Assembly (NCBI GenBank): GCA_002403095.1
Contig: DHHC01000026.1
Coordinates: 53,967-80,989 of the forward strand
Source of the DNA: Leptolinea sp. UBA4782
GTDB taxonomy: Bacteria > Chloroflexota > Anaerolineae > Anaerolineales > Anaerolineaceae
Direction: 5' to 3'
DNA length: 27,023 nt
A model generated the notes under the pieces. That model made no database searches, was not told the origin of the DNA, and worked only from the letters and a program-made list of their open reading frames with translations. Position numbers and translations under genes: made by a program. Positions 26,082-27,023 of the stretch are shown piece by piece; positions within the stretch are counted from its first letter, which is position 1; each line of letters opens with the position of its first letter.

Positions 26082-26176
26082 AATGAAGTATCAGCATACG
26101 TTCACAATTTTGCAGGAACTGGGAATAACCTGAGCCACTTTTTGAGTCAATACTTTTAAGGAATTCCGGAGAACCA

Positions 26177-26845
26177 TTGGAAAGAGCACAACTGCGCAAG
26201 TTAATCAGCTTCCTGGCACCAAAACTGATGACCATTCAGTATGAGGGATTGGAGTACCTGCCAAAAGAAGGGCCTGTCTTGGTGACCACAAACCACCTCA
26301 GCCGGATGGACATACCTGTGTTATTTCTCAATCCGGTACGCCTGGACATAACCGCACTGGTTACAGATAAATACAAAAGCAACCTGTTTATAACCTGGTT
26401 TGTGAAATCTACCGAAGCCATCTGGATCGACCGTACCCGGGCGGATTTTGCCGCCTTTCAAGCTGCATTTGAAGTATTCAAGCAAGGGCGTGCTCTGGGC
26501 ATCTCACCTGAAGGAACCCGGAGTAAAACAGGACAATTACTGGAGGGGAAAAGCGGTTCTATCTTGCTTGCCACAAAAATGGATGTTCCCATCGTACCGG
26601 TAGGATTGGCAGGCACTGAGACTGTTGTTTCATCCTGGAAAAAGCTGCGCAAACTTAACATTATTGCCCGGTTTGGGCCTGCATACAAATTACCTCAGAT
26701 TGACCGCAACAACCGTGAGGAGCACACCAAGGAGTTGACGGACGAGATCATGTGCCGCATTGCTGCCTGCCTGCCGGAAAAGTATCATGGCTATTACCGC
26801 GGACACCCGCGTATCCAGGAGATCCTGGAGAAACAAAACATATAG
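26177..26845 (+). CDS. plsC: 1-acyl-sn-glycerol-3-phosphate acyltransferase (PlsC-like)
   Basis: A 222-residue membrane-associated acyltransferase expected to add the second acyl chain to lysophosphatidate in phospholipid synthesis. The catalytic NHLSRMD (H40, D45; HX4D) is intact, followed by the substrate motif SPEGTRS (110-116, usually FPEGTRS) and VPIVPVGL (137-144). The start is TTG at 26177: GGAG (26168-26171) lies 5 bases upstream and the family's usual N-terminal length results. It is 95 bases after the PrsW-like gene and ends at a strong terminator. Acyl donor (acyl-ACP or acyl-CoA) cannot be told. Confidence 0.9.
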   Translation: MERAQLRKLISFLAPKLMTIQYEGLEYLPKEGPVLVTTNHLSRMDIPVLFLNPVRLDITALVTDKYKSNLFITWFVKSTEAIWIDRTRADFAAFQAAFEVFKQGRALGISPEGTRSKTGQLLEGKSGSILLATKMDVPIVPVGLAGTETVVSSWKKLRKLNIIARFGPAYKLPQIDRNNREEHTKELTDEIMCRIAACLPEKYHGYYRGHPRIQEILEKQNI

Positions 26846-26860
26846 CTACCTTGAAGTGCA

Positions 26861-26893
26861 AACCTCCCCGGGAAATTGCCGGGGAGGTTTTTT
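26861..26893 (+). terminator. Rho-independent terminator after plsC
   Basis: An 11-bp perfect stem (AACCTCCCCGG, 26861-26871; complement 26879-26889) with a 7-base loop, followed by a T-run to 26893. The T-run overlaps the stop codon (26892-26894) of the converging minus-strand gene, so this hairpin also lies directly behind that gene. Confidence 0.92.
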
Positions 26894-27023
26894 ATGGCTT
26901 GCAATCGAGGGAAGTTGTTGCCTCTGCCGCCGCCTTGCCAGCTTCTGCACTTGCACCGGTTTGCTCGATGATCCGGCTCCAGGTCTGGCACAGGACGTTA
27001 TCCACCCCCTCCGACATCGATGC
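26892..27023 (-). CDS. C-terminal end of an unknown protein, cut by the window edge
   Basis: On the minus strand the frame is open from the window edge for 43 codons and ends in TAA at 26894-26892. The tail reads like real protein: WSRIIEQTGASAEAGKAAAE is a probable amphipathic, Ala-rich helix, and two Cys are present (in VLCQTW and at the end, DCKP). The stop sits right at a strong hairpin, as expected for a real gene end. I do not recognise the family from this fragment. Confidence 0.5.
   Translation of the reverse strand, partial: ASMSEGVDNVLCQTWSRIIEQTGASAEAGKAAAEATTSLDCKP

Noticed and set aside
26794..26991. 65-residue minus-strand frame at the right edge
   Set aside because: It crosses the plsC terminator and runs into the end of plsC; the neighbouring frame ending at 26892 gives a more protein-like sequence with its stop at the hairpin.

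Overview
The window looks like a chromosomal piece of a Chloroflexota bacterium, most likely class Anaerolineae. This is inferred from gene content and style and not from a marker gene: a Ycf45/R3H ATPase followed directly by thymidylate kinase, PdxS/PdxT, Thr-Pro-rich secreted proteins, a DsbA-like/cyclophilin fusion, and frequent TTG or GTG starts with strong Shine-Dalgarno sites. No rRNA, tRNA, CRISPR array, insertion sequence or phage gene was seen. No gene-free stretch exceeds 300 bases. The longest gaps are 7927-8144 and 10234-10474, and both are described below.

Left part (1-4267): the tail of a terminator from an upstream gene, then an Rrf2-family regulator with four cysteines and a tight PstS-PstC-PstA-PstB-type ABC importer operon. 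A 21-base element, ATAAAGTCTATnnnTTTAGTA, occurs upstream of both the regulator (109-129) and the importer (637-657, opposite strand), identical at all 18 defined positions. This is the strongest hint of an undescribed circuit: an Rrf2 protein controlling itself and a Pst-like importer whose binding protein lacks some usual phosphate ligands.

AT-rich block (about 4268-8144): two minus-strand genes, a type IIIB (MgtA-like) P-type ATPase and a flippase-like (YbhN/LPG-synthase) membrane protein, translationally coupled. Base composition is clearly lower in G+C than the surroundings, suggesting acquisition by transfer. A broken dicluster ferredoxin gene (8145-9044) lies beside it.

Central part (9111-17579): MscL with a C-terminal zinc ribbon and a coupled unknown membrane-anchored protein; glgC for glycogen synthesis followed by a SERCA-like calcium P-type ATPase; then, convergent, a GH38 alpha-mannosidase on the minus strand.

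Right part (17702-26845): a probably leaderless LysM-like surface protein; pdxS-pdxT for pyridoxal phosphate with a GNAT-like gene that may start inside pdxT; the Ycf45/R3H ATPase and tmk; an exported DsbA-like/cyclophilin fusion coupled to a PrsW-type intramembrane protease; and a PlsC-type acyltransferase. The last 132 bases carry the C-terminal end of a minus-strand gene that runs off the window.
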